Shown here one piece after another: positions 9,017-18,262 of a stretch of DNA of 64,000 nucleotides; within the stretch, counting starts at the first letter, position 1; each line of letters starts with the position of its first letter. The stretch is from CAJWOS01 sp964502005 (lineage in GTDB: Bacteria > Myxococcota_A > UBA796 > UBA2385). The position numbers were made by a program, and so were the translations under genes. The notes below the pieces were generated by a model. That model was not told where the DNA came from. It did not search any database and worked only from the letters and a program-made list of their open reading frames with translations. The stretch covers positions 138,965 through 202,964 of the forward strand of contig CAZCUX010000013.1 of the NCBI GenBank assembly GCA_964502005.1, written 5' to 3'.

Positions 9017-9046
9017 ACCCGCAGGCTGTCCTGCGGGTTTTTTTTT
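9017..9046 (+). terminator. Rho-independent terminator of the DTDSDT lipoprotein gene
   Basis: ACCCGCAGG and CCTGCGGGT pair over 9 bp around a CTGT loop and run straight into nine T. This is the clearest intrinsic terminator in the window, 37 bp after the stop codon. Confidence 0.93.
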
Positions 9047-9059
9047 GCGAGGCAGGTGT

Positions 9060-10226
9060 CTATTCGTCGTCGTCGATGGCTGCCGGCTTGCGCGTCAACT
9101 TGAAGCCGATAGCGCCGATGAGCGCCAACAAGAGCGCCAAGGGGCCGAGCACGACCGGCGAAGTGGTGCGGTAGGTCAGCCAATACGCAAGCTGGCGGTC
9201 GGCGCGGACAATCGGCGCACCTGCGTTGTTGCCCGTAAACTGCACCGTCGGGCGCATCGTGGACAGCGCCGCATCGAGGGTCGGGCCGTCGGTGCTTCCA
9301 AGGGTCCACCAGGTCAGGATGCCCAGGTTGTACGGCGCCACAGCCAGTCGAAACGCGCCGTTTGCCGAGGGAGGGCGAAACAGCAAGCCCATTCGGTCGC
9401 CAATGGTGACCGCTTCTCCTTCGGGAACCTCGGCCTTCGCGCGTCCGAAAAAGCGCTCGTGGAGCTGGTCTTCGATGCCTTGCACGCTGTATTCGTCGAG
9501 GGGGTCGAGGTGCAGCGCTGTGGGACAAAGGAGGGTGAGGTCGGGGTTTTCGTTGGCCTTGGGCAAAATGCCGACCGCGCAGACGGTGGTGTCCAAGGCT
9601 TCGAGGCCGAGCGTGCCGACGATTTTGGCGACCTCGCTCTCTTCGGGGGACAGCGGCGGGCGCCAGCCTTCGGGCAAAGTGACCGCAAACTCGCCCTTTT
9701 CGCTCTTGAGGGTGCGACCGCCGACGGGCAAGGGCGCTTTGGTGACCTTCGCGGACTCCACGACCTCCCGGAGCGCCGCCGTCGCTTTTGCGGCCTTTCG
9801 GTCGCCGGTGACCACCCGCGCATGAATCGTGCGGCCAGGCCCTTCGACGGCATAGACCTCGGCCACGCCGTCGCCGCCTTTGACCTTCACATCGAGCGAC
9901 ACATGGCCCGTGGAGCGGCCAGCGATGGTCAGCACTTCTTGTCCGCGTACCTGCACTTCCGCGCTGGCTTCATCGGCAATTTGTTGCTCATACATTTTGG
10001 ACCATGCCCCAACAGAGTCCTTATCAACCGGAATCTGGTAGGGTGTGACCCAAATTTGCATAATGCTTCCATCTGTGTGACGCGCCTTGAGGGACCACTC
10101 GGTCCAGCCGCCAGACGGCACCTCCCAGTCGGCCGGCAAGCGAACCGCCCAACCGGCATCAGGGATATCCCATAAGTCGTCTGCGGCCATTGCTGTCTGT
10201 GCAGCGAACAACAGCGCCAACACCAT
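9060..10226 (-). CDS. Secreted protein with C-terminal membrane anchor, unknown function
   Basis: 388 residues from ATG 10226, which has GGAGGA a few bases upstream; the frame is open further upstream but looks non-coding there. Residues 1-15 are a signal peptide ending TAMA, then the mature protein begins ADDLWDIPDAGWAVRLPADW, a style seen in DUF1795/PsbP-like proteins that bind at membrane surfaces. Two such units may be present, starting near residues 18 and 165 (GEFAVTLPEGWRPPLSPEE is the second). Near the C terminus VVLGPLALLLALIGAIGFKL is a transmembrane helix followed by RKPAAIDDDE in the cytoplasm. The bulk is therefore periplasmic and anchored at its C terminus. I do not recognise a catalytic motif. 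It is divergent from the GT39-like gene. Confidence 0.75.
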   Translation of the reverse strand: MVLALLFAAQTAMAADDLWDIPDAGWAVRLPADWEVPSGGWTEWSLKARHTDGSIMQIWVTPYQIPVDKDSVGAWSKMYEQQIADEASAEVQVRGQEVLTIAGRSTGHVSLDVKVKGGDGVAEVYAVEGPGRTIHARVVTGDRKAAKATAALREVVESAKVTKAPLPVGGRTLKSEKGEFAVTLPEGWRPPLSPEESEVAKIVGTLGLEALDTTVCAVGILPKANENPDLTLLCPTALHLDPLDEYSVQGIEDQLHERFFGRAKAEVPEGEAVTIGDRMGLLFRPPSANGAFRLAVAPYNLGILTWWTLGSTDGPTLDAALSTMRPTVQFTGNNAGAPIVRADRQLAYWLTYRTTSPVVLGPLALLLALIGAIGFKLTRKPAAIDDDE

Positions 10227-10356
10227 CGCGTCCTCCAGGAACGGGCAAAGCGGTAGCCTACCGGTCTGCCGTCCCTTCGTGCAGGGGGTTGACACCCTCT
10301 TTGCGAAGGGCGAAGGAGGAACGTCGCCCATTTCGGGGGCCGCCCGAGGAGACGAA

Positions 10357-11766
10357 TTGGACCGCCGTGCGCTCGCCAACCGCATCCACGGGGCCTTTTG
10401 GCTCGAAGGGCTCGCAGCGGTCGCGGCGGTTGGGTTCCTCTTGGCCTGGTGGGATGCGCCCTTGGTCGAAGATGCGCTCTTTTGGTGGGTGCCCAAGGCG
10501 CTGTTGGTGGCGGAAAACGGCCTCACCTTGCAGCTTTCGGGTGCGCTGCCAACGGTGATGACCCACGGGGGCCCGTTGCCGCCCCAGTGGGCCGGGGGCC
10601 TGCCGGACTATGCGCACCCGCCGTTGTGGTATTGGTGGCTTGGCGCGGTGATGGCCATTGCCGGGCCTACGTTGGACGCAGTTCGCCTCGCTTGCCTCCC
10701 CTTGGTAGGTGCCGTGGGGGCTGGCTCCGTGGCCCTATCGCGGCGTATAGGCCGTCCATGGGCAGGGTTTGCCCCCCTCTGTATGCCTCCGTTGCTCGCA
10801 CAGTTGCTCCGTCCAGAGCTCGACCTCCCGTTGCTGGCGCTCTCGATTTGGTCGCTGGTGGCGCTCTTGTCGGGGCGCTGGGGTCTGTTTGCGGTCCTTT
10901 CGGTGTTGGCCACGGGCTGCAAGGAGCCCGGCGTGCTGTTGTGTGTTCCAGCGTTGGTGCGTGTCGTGCAAGAGCGGCGCTGGAAGCTCGTTCCGGTCGC
11001 GCTGGCTCCCTTGTGGACCCTCGGCCTTTGGGCCGTCGTGCATGGGGGGTTGGCCTCGGCGGAGCGTCTTCCCGACAGCGTCGCTTTGTGGCTGACAGCG
11101 GACCTTCCGGCGATGCTCCGCTTGGTTTTTTGGGAACAAGCGCGCGGACTCTGGGTGGTCGGCGGAGTCGGCGCCGTGCTCGGTATGGCGCGCAAAGACC
11201 GCCTCTCTTGGGCGCTTGTCGTGTCCTTTGGGCTTGCCTGGCTGCTGTTCTTTTCCGTCGTAGGCTTTCGCCTTCAGCCGCACAATCCGGCTCCCCTTAC
11301 CCATGTTCGGTACTTTGGACCGGCGTTTGTGGTGTTTGCCATTTTGGCGAGCGCGCGGTGGCCATTTGTGGCGTTGCCGGGGCTGTGGTTTCTCCACCAG
11401 CCGTCTGTCTTCGGACCTGAAGGCAGCCTGTTCGGCATCGACGCCGGGCGCGCTGAAGCCGCTGCTGCACCGTGGATTGCCGAGCAGGTCAAGGCGGGCA
11501 AGCGGGTGTGGGTGGGGAGCTACCACGCCGCGGCGTTGGGCCAAGTTTGGGCCGGTCATCCGGGCGCGCCCGTCGACGGTGTGCAGGTCTACGCGATAGA
11601 CACAGACCCTCACGCGCTTCAGGTCGGTGATATCGTGCTCTTCGCCGCATACGGCGAGCCAGGCGGCCCGCTCCAGCGCAGCTGGTCATTTTCTGGCGTT
11701 CGTACTTGGTCCGCAGGGGCCGCGGTCGTGCAAGCAGCAGAGGTCATTGGGCCGCCAGGACGATAA
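10357..11766 (+). CDS. GT39-like multi-pass membrane glycosyltransferase
   Basis: 469 residues. I choose the TTG at 10357 because GAGGAGA lies five bases upstream; no ATG fits, and the frame upstream runs into the divergent neighbour. About ten hydrophobic segments are visible. YAHPPLWYWWLG near residue 85 is the loop seen after the first helices of ArnT/PMT-type (GT39) transferases, where an acidic residue and aromatic residues bind the lipid-phosphate sugar donor. LSVLATGCKEPGVLL near residue 185 is also typical of the family (usually K-E/Q-P). Likely role: transfer of a sugar from a polyprenyl-phosphate donor to an envelope lipid or protein. The C-terminal 120 residues form a soluble domain ending in GPPGR. 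Confidence 0.75.
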   Translation: MDRRALANRIHGAFWLEGLAAVAAVGFLLAWWDAPLVEDALFWWVPKALLVAENGLTLQLSGALPTVMTHGGPLPPQWAGGLPDYAHPPLWYWWLGAVMAIAGPTLDAVRLACLPLVGAVGAGSVALSRRIGRPWAGFAPLCMPPLLAQLLRPELDLPLLALSIWSLVALLSGRWGLFAVLSVLATGCKEPGVLLCVPALVRVVQERRWKLVPVALAPLWTLGLWAVVHGGLASAERLPDSVALWLTADLPAMLRLVFWEQARGLWVVGGVGAVLGMARKDRLSWALVVSFGLAWLLFFSVVGFRLQPHNPAPLTHVRYFGPAFVVFAILASARWPFVALPGLWFLHQPSVFGPEGSLFGIDAGRAEAAAAPWIAEQVKAGKRVWVGSYHAAALGQVWAGHPGAPVDGVQVYAIDTDPHALQVGDIVLFAAYGEPGGPLQRSWSFSGVRTWSAGAAVVQAAEVIGPPGR

Positions 11767-11793
11767 GCGCGCCGTCCCCACGCGAGGTTCTTC

Positions 11794-12624
11794 ATGCGCG
11801 CCCGTTTTGTGTCCCCTGGCTCCGAGCGACTCGACAAGCTGCTCGCGGCCCATACTTCTTTGAGCCGCAAGCGCGCCCGTCAACTCATCGAGCGCGGCGG
11901 CGTGCGGGTTGACGGCCAAGTCCTCTCGCGGGCCTCGGCAATGGTGGGGGACGGCGCGTTGGTCGAAGTTCACGGCGGCGCTGCTCCCAAGAAGGGGCCC
12001 GCTGTCGACCTTGTGGAGCGCTTTCGCGACCGCTGGCTGCTCGTTGTGGACAAGCCGTGCGGTCTCCCGACCCAGCCCACCCGCGAGGGCCATGCGCTCC
12101 ATCTCTACGGCATCCTCGATGCCCGTGAGCGCTACGTCGGGCTGCACCATCGCCTCGACACCCCGGCAAGTGGTCTGGTGCTCGTCACCCTTGACCGCGG
12201 GGTCAACAAGCACATCACCGACGCCTTTCGTGGCAACACGATTCATCGGCGCTATCTCGCCGTCGTCCTCGGTGACCCCGGCGAAGAGGGCTCTTGGCGT
12301 CGTCCGATAGATGGCTCCCCCGCCGTCACCCATTGGCGCCGCTTGAGCCACGCCGACGGCCTCAGCGTGCTGATGTGTTCCCTCGAAACCGGCCGCACCC
12401 ACCAAATCCGGCGACACGCCGCCGAGAGCGGCTTCCCGATTGCTGGCGACCGCCGCTACGGCAGCGCTGCAGGGCGCTTGTGGCCGCGATTGGCCCTTCA
12501 CGCACAAGAACTGTGTTTCGTGCATCCGATGTCGGGTGACGAGATGACGGTGGAGAGCGTGATTCCCGAAGACCTCGCCGACCTCGTGGAGCGCGCGGGC
12601 TTTGAATTTGCGGGCGAAGAGTGA
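11794..12624 (+). CDS. RluA/RluD-family pseudouridine synthase with S4 domain
   Basis: 276 residues. An N-terminal S4 RNA-binding domain (about 11-60, RLDKLLAAHTSLSRKRARQL) is followed by the pseudouridine synthase fold. HRLDTPASGL at 119-128 holds the catalytic Asp122 that attacks the target uridine. ETGRTHQIRRHAAESGFPI near 200 is the second conserved motif. Length and layout match RluD/RluC enzymes that modify 23S rRNA, but the exact site cannot be told from sequence. The downstream YbaK-like gene starts inside its stop codon (TGATG), so both are coupled. Confidence 0.92.
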   Translation: MRARFVSPGSERLDKLLAAHTSLSRKRARQLIERGGVRVDGQVLSRASAMVGDGALVEVHGGAAPKKGPAVDLVERFRDRWLLVVDKPCGLPTQPTREGHALHLYGILDARERYVGLHHRLDTPASGLVLVTLDRGVNKHITDAFRGNTIHRRYLAVVLGDPGEEGSWRRPIDGSPAVTHWRRLSHADGLSVLMCSLETGRTHQIRRHAAESGFPIAGDRRYGSAAGRLWPRLALHAQELCFVHPMSGDEMTVESVIPEDLADLVERAGFEFAGEE

Positions 12625-13130
12625 TGACGGAAGACGAATGGGTCGAAAACGAGCGAACGGTCGCGATTTTCGACTTGCTGAACCGAAGTGGCCGTCCGTA
12701 TGTTCGCACGGTCCACCGTGCTTCCCGCTCGACGGAAGATGCGGCCCGTTTGCGCGGCGCGACCGCGGCCATCGGCGGCAAGACCCTCCTGTTCAAAGTA
12801 GGCACCACCGCTGACTTTCGGTTGCTGGTTGTGGCGGGCAATCGCCGCACCGACAACCGTCTCATTCGCCACGCGTTTGGCGTGCAAAAGCTGCGATTTG
12901 CGCGTGTAGAGGAGCTGCTCGCGCTCACGGGGCTCACGCCGGGGTGTGTGCCTCCGTTTGGGCCGCCGATTTTTCCGCTGCCCGTTTATGTCGACGAGAT
13001 GCTCACCTTGGGTGACGAAATCGCATTTACCGCGGCGGACCACCGAATTTCGGTGCGCATGGCGATGGCGGACTACCTCGCCGTCGCGCAACCCGCCGGC
13101 ATTTTCGCGTTTTCTGTCGACGGGGATTGA
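12624..13130 (+). CDS. YbaK/ProX-like aminoacyl-tRNA editing domain protein
   Basis: 168 residues from ATG 12624, which shares one base with the stop of the pseudouridine synthase gene; a GTG three bases earlier is an alternative. The pattern (YVRTVHRASRSTEDAARLRG, then GGKTLLFKVG, FRLLVVAGNRRTDN, LTGLTPGCVPPFG and VDEMLTLGDEIAF) is that of YbaK/ProX proteins, which hydrolyse mischarged aminoacyl-tRNA in trans. The usual Lys of the active site corresponds to K in GGKTLLFK. The specificity, Cys-tRNAPro or Ala-tRNAPro, cannot be read. A double hairpin terminator follows on the other strand. Confidence 0.85.
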   Translation: MTEDEWVENERTVAIFDLLNRSGRPYVRTVHRASRSTEDAARLRGATAAIGGKTLLFKVGTTADFRLLVVAGNRRTDNRLIRHAFGVQKLRFARVEELLALTGLTPGCVPPFGPPIFPLPVYVDEMLTLGDEIAFTAADHRISVRMAMADYLAVAQPAGIFAFSVDGD

Positions 13131-13162
13131 GCGCCGCGCGGTCTTTGGTCCCCCAAAACAAA

Positions 13163-13212
13163 ACAGGCGGACCGAGGCCCGCCTGTGTGAGAGTGCCGTC
13201 AAACCGGCACTC
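13163..13212 (-). terminator. Double hairpin terminator between convergent genes
   Basis: Two perfect 8-bp stems lie side by side: ACAGGCGG/CCGCCTGT (13163-13186) and GAGTGCCG/CGGCACTC (13191-13212). Read from the minus strand, the second stem is followed by TTTGTTTTGGGG, so the element best fits termination of the HYDIN/vWA gene. It may also stop transcription of the YbaK-like gene from the other side. Confidence 0.8.
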
Positions 13213-13229
13213 TTGGGTCACTCATCCGC

Positions 13230-14867
13230 TTATTCGTCGCAGTCGCCGAACAATGCGTAAGAGATGACGATAGTAGAGCCGCCTTCCGGCACGTAGTCGG
13301 AGTCGAAGTCGATGGCGTTCGCGGAGGGGTTGTATTCCCAGCCGATGGTCGAAGTGGTGCCGTCGATTTCGATTTCGATGGTGGACGGGACGGGGTACTG
13401 GCTCAGCGCGAAGCTGCTCAAGTCCGCCGTGGAGCCTTCGGCGAGGGCTTCCAAGTGCTCGCCCCAGTCGGTGGCGCAGATGCTGAGGAACAGACCGCCG
13501 GTGGCCACGGTGGCTTCGTAAAAGCCGGTGTACGCCGATGCCGAGCCGCAGCCGGACGGGTAGTCGCCGCCGATGGCGTGCATGATGACGTCGTCAGGGT
13601 CGCTCTTGAGGGACTGGAACAACGACACGTAGTAGGTGTAGTTGTTGACGCTCTGCTCGGGCTCGTCGGAAACACCGACAAGGTTCAGCGTGGCGTCATC
13701 GCGGACGAGGCCGTCGTTGCAGTCGCCGGAGCCAATCTGGGCCAAGCAGGACTCGAGCAACATGAACCCGCGCTCGGTGTTCGACCCGTAGGAGCCGCCG
13801 AGGTTGATCATCGCGGTGATGGTGGCCTTGGCATCGGCGGGGTCGAAGGTGCCGTCGATGTAGAGGTCGGAGCCGTTGATGCAGCCGCTGTCTTCGACGG
13901 TTGCGGCGACGTGGTAGTCCGCATCCAGAGCGTCCATCGTGTCGACGAACGCTTCGAAGTTGTTCTGCACGTTCTCGATGTCGTCGTACATCGAGCAGGA
14001 GCGGTCGACGGCGAAGATGATGTCGGTCAAGCCCTTGATGGGCTGCTCGTAGACATCGCGGCCGAGACCGTACAGCTCACCAATGCCGGTGACGGTGGAC
14101 ATCACGGTGGACTTGTAGGGGTCGTTCGAGTCGACCATCAAGTACGCGGTGTCGGCGAACTCGTCGAAGGGCACGTTGGAGATGGTGACAATCTTCCCAA
14201 GGGTGTCGCCTGGAGCGATAGTCCACGGCAACGGACCACCGTTCGCGGCTTCGTTGAAGTCGATGAGGAGGTCTTCTGACGCGGTGTTGAACTCGATGCC
14301 GGTGATGACGAGGTCCGCGGTGCCCACGTTCTCGATTTTGAAATCTTGGTCGGCGTCGCAGCCAATATACAGGCTGCCGAAGTCGAATTCGGTGGGGCTG
14401 AGCGAGATGACGGGCGCGATGCCGGTGCCGAAGAGCTCGACTTCGACGGTTTCTTCATCTGGGTCGTCGGAGTGGATGAAGATGCGGTTGTAGTCGTCTT
14501 GAGCGGTGGTGGGCTCATAGAGGACGACGAAGCTGGCTTCTTCGCCCGGCTTCACGAGCACTGCCGACAGGTTGGTCCAGGAGAACGGACCGGTGGGGTC
14601 GTCTAGCTCGATTTCGCCCAAGTGGAGGTCGCCCACGCCGACGTTCTTGATGGTGATGGTGCGCTCTTCGATTGCGGGCGGCGCGGCTTCGGTGTCGTAA
14701 GCGAGCACGTCGCCGAAGGAGACGGACAAGGGGTCAACGTCGATGTCGGGGTCGCCCGAGCTGGCCGCATCCGACAAATAGTCGTTCTGGTCCTTAATCT
14801 CGAAGTCACTTTGACAGCCGAAGGTGGCGATGCCAATCACGGCAAGGAGCAGTGAGCTGCGGCGCAT
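13230..14867 (-). CDS. HYDIN-like/vWA-domain lipoprotein
   Basis: 545 residues from ATG 14867, with AGGAGA about six bases upstream. The leader ends at ATFGC (Cys18). Residues about 45-150 and 155-265 are two immunoglobulin-like ASH/HYDIN or choice-of-anchor-D units (SVSFGDV..TITIKNVGVGDLHLGEI; FDFGSLYIGC..FKIENVGTADLVI). Residues about 280-480 are a von Willebrand A domain with an intact MIDAS start DRSCS (288-292), so divalent-metal-dependent ligand binding is possible. The last 60 residues form a beta-rich unit. Several Cys suggest disulfides. Likely an adhesive or scaffolding surface lipoprotein; this layout is frequent in Myxococcota. A terminator follows the gene. Confidence 0.88.
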   Translation of the reverse strand: MRRSSLLLAVIGIATFGCQSDFEIKDQNDYLSDAASSGDPDIDVDPLSVSFGDVLAYDTEAAPPAIEERTITIKNVGVGDLHLGEIELDDPTGPFSWTNLSAVLVKPGEEASFVVLYEPTTAQDDYNRIFIHSDDPDEETVEVELFGTGIAPVISLSPTEFDFGSLYIGCDADQDFKIENVGTADLVITGIEFNTASEDLLIDFNEAANGGPLPWTIAPGDTLGKIVTISNVPFDEFADTAYLMVDSNDPYKSTVMSTVTGIGELYGLGRDVYEQPIKGLTDIIFAVDRSCSMYDDIENVQNNFEAFVDTMDALDADYHVAATVEDSGCINGSDLYIDGTFDPADAKATITAMINLGGSYGSNTERGFMLLESCLAQIGSGDCNDGLVRDDATLNLVGVSDEPEQSVNNYTYYVSLFQSLKSDPDDVIMHAIGGDYPSGCGSASAYTGFYEATVATGGLFLSICATDWGEHLEALAEGSTADLSSFALSQYPVPSTIEIEIDGTTSTIGWEYNPSANAIDFDSDYVPEGGSTIVISYALFGDCDE

Positions 14868-15171
14868 GGGGGTCTCCTGGGTCGAACGGGTCGGATGCGG
14901 GGTGCGAGGGACCGGGCAGGGGCCGGTCGGTGTTTGTGCGGTACGGATGGCGGATGAAAATGTGACACCCGATTCCGTATTTTTTTCGGCATCTGGTGAA
15001 GCGAAGCCCACCAGACCTGCCCGTGCCCCGCATCACCCAGTCGGGTGGGTTGGGGCCGTTGGAGGCGCTCAGACAGAGCTCCCCCAAGGGAAATGAACCA
15101 GCGGAAGTGTACCGCAAACGTGGCTCAATTTCTGCGCGATGTGTGTGAAAAATCGCCGTAGGGGGGACGGT
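14868..15171 (-). other. Intergenic region between metG and the HYDIN/vWA gene
   Basis: About 300 bases without a convincing gene; open frames here lack coding character. It should hold the metG 3' end and the promoter of the vWA lipoprotein. A short CCGT/ACGG stem followed by GATTTTT just after the metG stop (minus strand) is a weak terminator candidate. Confidence 0.6.
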
Positions 15172-17160
15172 TCAACGAACCGATGTGCCCGGCGAAACCG
15201 GGATGCCGGGCGCAGCCAGCGTTTCGACGCCGTTTTTGCCCGTAACCGCCAACACCATTCCGTGACTCTCGATGCCGCGCAGGGGACGTGGCGCAAGGTT
15301 GGCAACGACGATCACTTGCTGTCCAACCAATGTCTCCGGCGCGTACACCGACGCAATGCCCGCAACAATCGTCCGCGGCTTGGCCTCGCCGAGATTGACG
15401 GTGAGCACAAGCAAGCGGTCGGCGTCGGGATGACGCGACGCGGCCTCTACGGTGCCCACCCGCAAGTCGACCTTGGCGAAGTCGTCGTAGGCGATTTCGG
15501 CCGGCGGTGCGGGTGCTTCTTTTTTCTTGGACTTTTTGGCCTTGGGAGCTGGCTCCGCGCCTTTTGCCGGTTCTGCGCCAAGTGCGGCGTCGAGTGTGGC
15601 TTGGACTTCAGCGGGAAGCTCGGTGAGGCGGGGGAACAGGGGGTCGCCCGAAGCGACGGGTGCGCCCGCGGTGAGACCGTCCAGCGAGCCCACTGCGACG
15701 TAGGTGACGCCGTTTTGGCCAAGTTTGCGCGCCAACGTGTCACAGCGCTCGGGGCACACCGGCGACAGCAACACGCTCGCGACGCGGCACACCTCCAGGC
15801 AGCGACGCATCACACCCGCCAAGCGAACGGTGTCGCCGGCCTTGTTGAGCGCCCATGGTTTGCAGGTGTCGATGTATTTGTTGCCGGCGCCGACCAGCTC
15901 GAACAGCGCGTCGAGGGCGCGGCTGAAGTTCGCGGCGGCGATTTCTTGGCCGAACCGTACTTCTACGCTTGCCGCCAAGGCGGAGAGTTCGTCGTCGATG
16001 GCTTGGGGCGCATCGAGCTCGGGGACCACGGCACCAAGCCACTTTTCTGTCATGGTGAGGGCGCGGTGGGCGAGGTTGCCGAGGTCATTGGCGAGGTCGG
16101 CGTTGGTGCGCTCCAGCATCGACTTGTGCGAAAAGTCGCCGTCAGCGCCAAACGGCATTTCGCGCAGCAAGAAATAGCGCACGGCCTCGGTGCCGTATGC
16201 CCGCGTGAGGAGGTGCGGGTCAACGACGTTTCCGAGCGTCTTGCTCATCTTGCGGCCTTCGACGGTCCACCAGCCGTGGGCATACAAGCACTTGGCCGGG
16301 CGCAGGCCCAAGGCAAACAGCATCGTCGACCAATAGACGCTGTGGGTGGTCAAAATGTCCTTGCCGACGAGGTGGTAGTCGGCGGGCCAGCGTTGGTCGA
16401 AGGTGGGCGAGCGCTTGCTTGGGTCGGGATGGTAGCCGATGGCCGTGATGTAGTTGAGCAGGGCGTCAAACCACACATACGTCACGAATTCGGGGTCAAA
16501 CGGAAGGGCGATGCCCCAAGGCAGGCGCTCTTTTGGGCGCGAAATGCAAAGGTCACCGATTTCTTTGCGGAGTGCGCCAAGCACCTCATTCTTCCGCGAA
16601 TCGGGGCGAATGAAGTCGGGGTTGTCTGCGATCCAGGTTCGCAAGGTGTCGGCATAGCGAGACATCCGAAAGAACCAGTTTTTTTCTCGCACCCACTCGA
16701 CGGGTTGACCGGTGTCGGGGCACTTGCCGTCTACGAGGTCTTTTTCGGTCCAAAACCGTTCTGCAGCGGTGGAGTACCAGCCCTCGTAGTAATCGGCGTA
16801 GAGGTCGCCTTTTTCGTAGAGATACTGCAACACATCCTGCACGACGGACGTATGGCGGGCTTCAGTCGTGCGGATGAAGTCATCGGGGGTGATGCCGATG
16901 GTGGGCAGCAACTCGCGAAATTTGACCGAGAGCTCGTCGACGTGCTGTTGGGGCGTGAGGCCGCGCTTGGATGCGCTCTCGAATACCTTTTGGCCGTGCT
17001 CATCGGTGCCCGTGAGCATCCAGGCGTCGTGGCCGGTCATGGCGTGCCAGCGCTTGAGAACATCGGCCGCGATGGACGTGTAGGCATGCCCCAAGTGAGG
17101 CTTGTCGTTGACGTAGTAGATGGGTGTGGTGACGTAAAAGCTCGTGGCGGTGGGCGCCAT
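15172..17160 (-). CDS. metG: Methionyl-tRNA synthetase with C-terminal tRNA-binding domain
   Basis: 662 residues from ATG 17160. Class I signature motifs are HLGH (22-25, the HIGH motif) and KMSKT (304-308, the KMSKS motif). The connective peptide carries only a remnant of the zinc knuckle (DGKCPDTGQPVEW), as in the zinc-free MetG type. The anticodon-binding helix bundle covers about 345-500. A Lys/Ala/Pro linker (PKAKKSKKKEAPAPP) near 540 joins it to an EMAP/Trbp111-like tRNA-binding domain (about 553-662, DFAKVDLRVGTV..PRPLRGIESHGMVLA), which aids dimerisation and tRNA binding. It charges tRNAMet for translation. The upstream side faces an unknown gene on the plus strand. Confidence 0.97.
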   Translation of the reverse strand: MAPTATSFYVTTPIYYVNDKPHLGHAYTSIAADVLKRWHAMTGHDAWMLTGTDEHGQKVFESASKRGLTPQQHVDELSVKFRELLPTIGITPDDFIRTTEARHTSVVQDVLQYLYEKGDLYADYYEGWYSTAAERFWTEKDLVDGKCPDTGQPVEWVREKNWFFRMSRYADTLRTWIADNPDFIRPDSRKNEVLGALRKEIGDLCISRPKERLPWGIALPFDPEFVTYVWFDALLNYITAIGYHPDPSKRSPTFDQRWPADYHLVGKDILTTHSVYWSTMLFALGLRPAKCLYAHGWWTVEGRKMSKTLGNVVDPHLLTRAYGTEAVRYFLLREMPFGADGDFSHKSMLERTNADLANDLGNLAHRALTMTEKWLGAVVPELDAPQAIDDELSALAASVEVRFGQEIAAANFSRALDALFELVGAGNKYIDTCKPWALNKAGDTVRLAGVMRRCLEVCRVASVLLSPVCPERCDTLARKLGQNGVTYVAVGSLDGLTAGAPVASGDPLFPRLTELPAEVQATLDAALGAEPAKGAEPAPKAKKSKKKEAPAPPAEIAYDDFAKVDLRVGTVEAASRHPDADRLLVLTVNLGEAKPRTIVAGIASVYAPETLVGQQVIVVANLAPRPLRGIESHGMVLAVTGKNGVETLAAPGIPVSPGTSVR

Positions 17161-17291
17161 GGTGCACTCCGGGGCCGATTGACGGACCTGTGGCATCGAA
17201 GGGGAAGTTGCGCATGCTCGTAGCGGTGCCATCGAACAGGGGCAACCCTTGAGACTGGTCCAATGCGTTCGCATGCGATAGGGACGCCCCC

Positions 17292-18221
17292 ATGGTCCGT
17301 GCCCTTGGATATTCTCAAAGTGAGTTCGACCCCAACGACCCTGGGCGGCTTTGCCGTGGCCGGGAGCGTTGGATCGACGCCTATCCCCGAACAGATATCG
17401 GTCGTGTGTACCGATGCAGCATCAGCGGCGCCGAGTTTTCGGATGACAGCGCTCGTGATGCGCGTCGTGGCCTCACCTTCTCCGGTCTTACCTGTGGTCA
17501 GGTGATTCAGGCGTTGTGGCCCGATTCCGAACTTGTGGCTTGGGCGGATGGTTCCCACCCCGAGACCATCCCGGCCGAGGCCGAGGGCGTCGAGTTGGTA
17601 GAGCGCACCCTCGCCGCTGGGCCGCTTCGCCGGTGGGAAGCGCGGTGGACCCTCTTCTGCGCGTCTGTCGAAGAGATCGATGAAGCGATTGAAGCGGGTG
17701 CGAGCGCCATTTTGGTGTTCCGCGAGCCCCCTCCAGAGGCAGAGTCGTTGGTGGCGTCTACACTGCCGCCGGTCGCCGATGCTTGGCTTGACCCCTCCCC
17801 CGATGGTGGTCTCCCCGAGGATATGCGCGGTGCGATGCACTATCTCACCGGGCATCGCGTAGATGGCATACCGGCGCGGCTGTTCCAGGCCGTCGCTCTC
17901 CCCGACATTCTCGAGTTTGCCGAAGCCGTCGTGTTGATTCACCACGACAAGCATGGGCCGTGTGTCGGAATTTATTCGTCCGCGCCTCTGGCTTACGGCA
18001 GCCTGCTGCACGACCTTGCGCGGGAAGTCGGCGCTTTGCCGGTGCCGTTCGCAATTCCTCCGATGCTGGCCCGCTGGGACCGCGCGTTGTGGGAGCTGCG
18101 GCAAGATTGGGATGAAGCGGCGGACGGGGAATACCCTGTGCCCCCTGCCGCCGATGGCGTGGGTGGCTGGGGACGTCGTGGACCCCGGCGCCGCCGCGGT
18201 GAATACGACGACGAGGAATGA
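17292..18221 (+). CDS. Uncharacterised acidic protein
   Basis: 309 residues, no signal peptide or membrane segment, so probably cytoplasmic. I do not recognise the family. The start contains CRGRERWIDAYPRTDIGRVYRCSISG, and four Cys (residues 21, 42, 69, 127) are not arranged as a zinc finger. The middle is rich in Glu, Ala and Pro, and the end is a strongly charged tail, RRGPRRRRGEYDDEE. The ATG lies 131 bp from the divergent metG start, so a divergent promoter region is likely. The stop overlaps an in-frame ATG of the next gene, but I place that gene's start further down. Confidence 0.6.
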   Translation: MVRALGYSQSEFDPNDPGRLCRGRERWIDAYPRTDIGRVYRCSISGAEFSDDSARDARRGLTFSGLTCGQVIQALWPDSELVAWADGSHPETIPAEAEGVELVERTLAAGPLRRWEARWTLFCASVEEIDEAIEAGASAILVFREPPPEAESLVASTLPPVADAWLDPSPDGGLPEDMRGAMHYLTGHRVDGIPARLFQAVALPDILEFAEAVVLIHHDKHGPCVGIYSSAPLAYGSLLHDLAREVGALPVPFAIPPMLARWDRALWELRQDWDEAADGEYPVPPAADGVGGWGRRGPRRRRGEYDDEE

Positions 18222-18262
18222 GCTTCCTCCCTTCGGGGTTCGCCAACTTTGGGAGGTGCGCT

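Noticed and set aside
15139..17223. 694-codon plus-strand open frame
   Set aside because: It is the antisense shadow of metG, which has all class I synthetase motifs on the minus strand.
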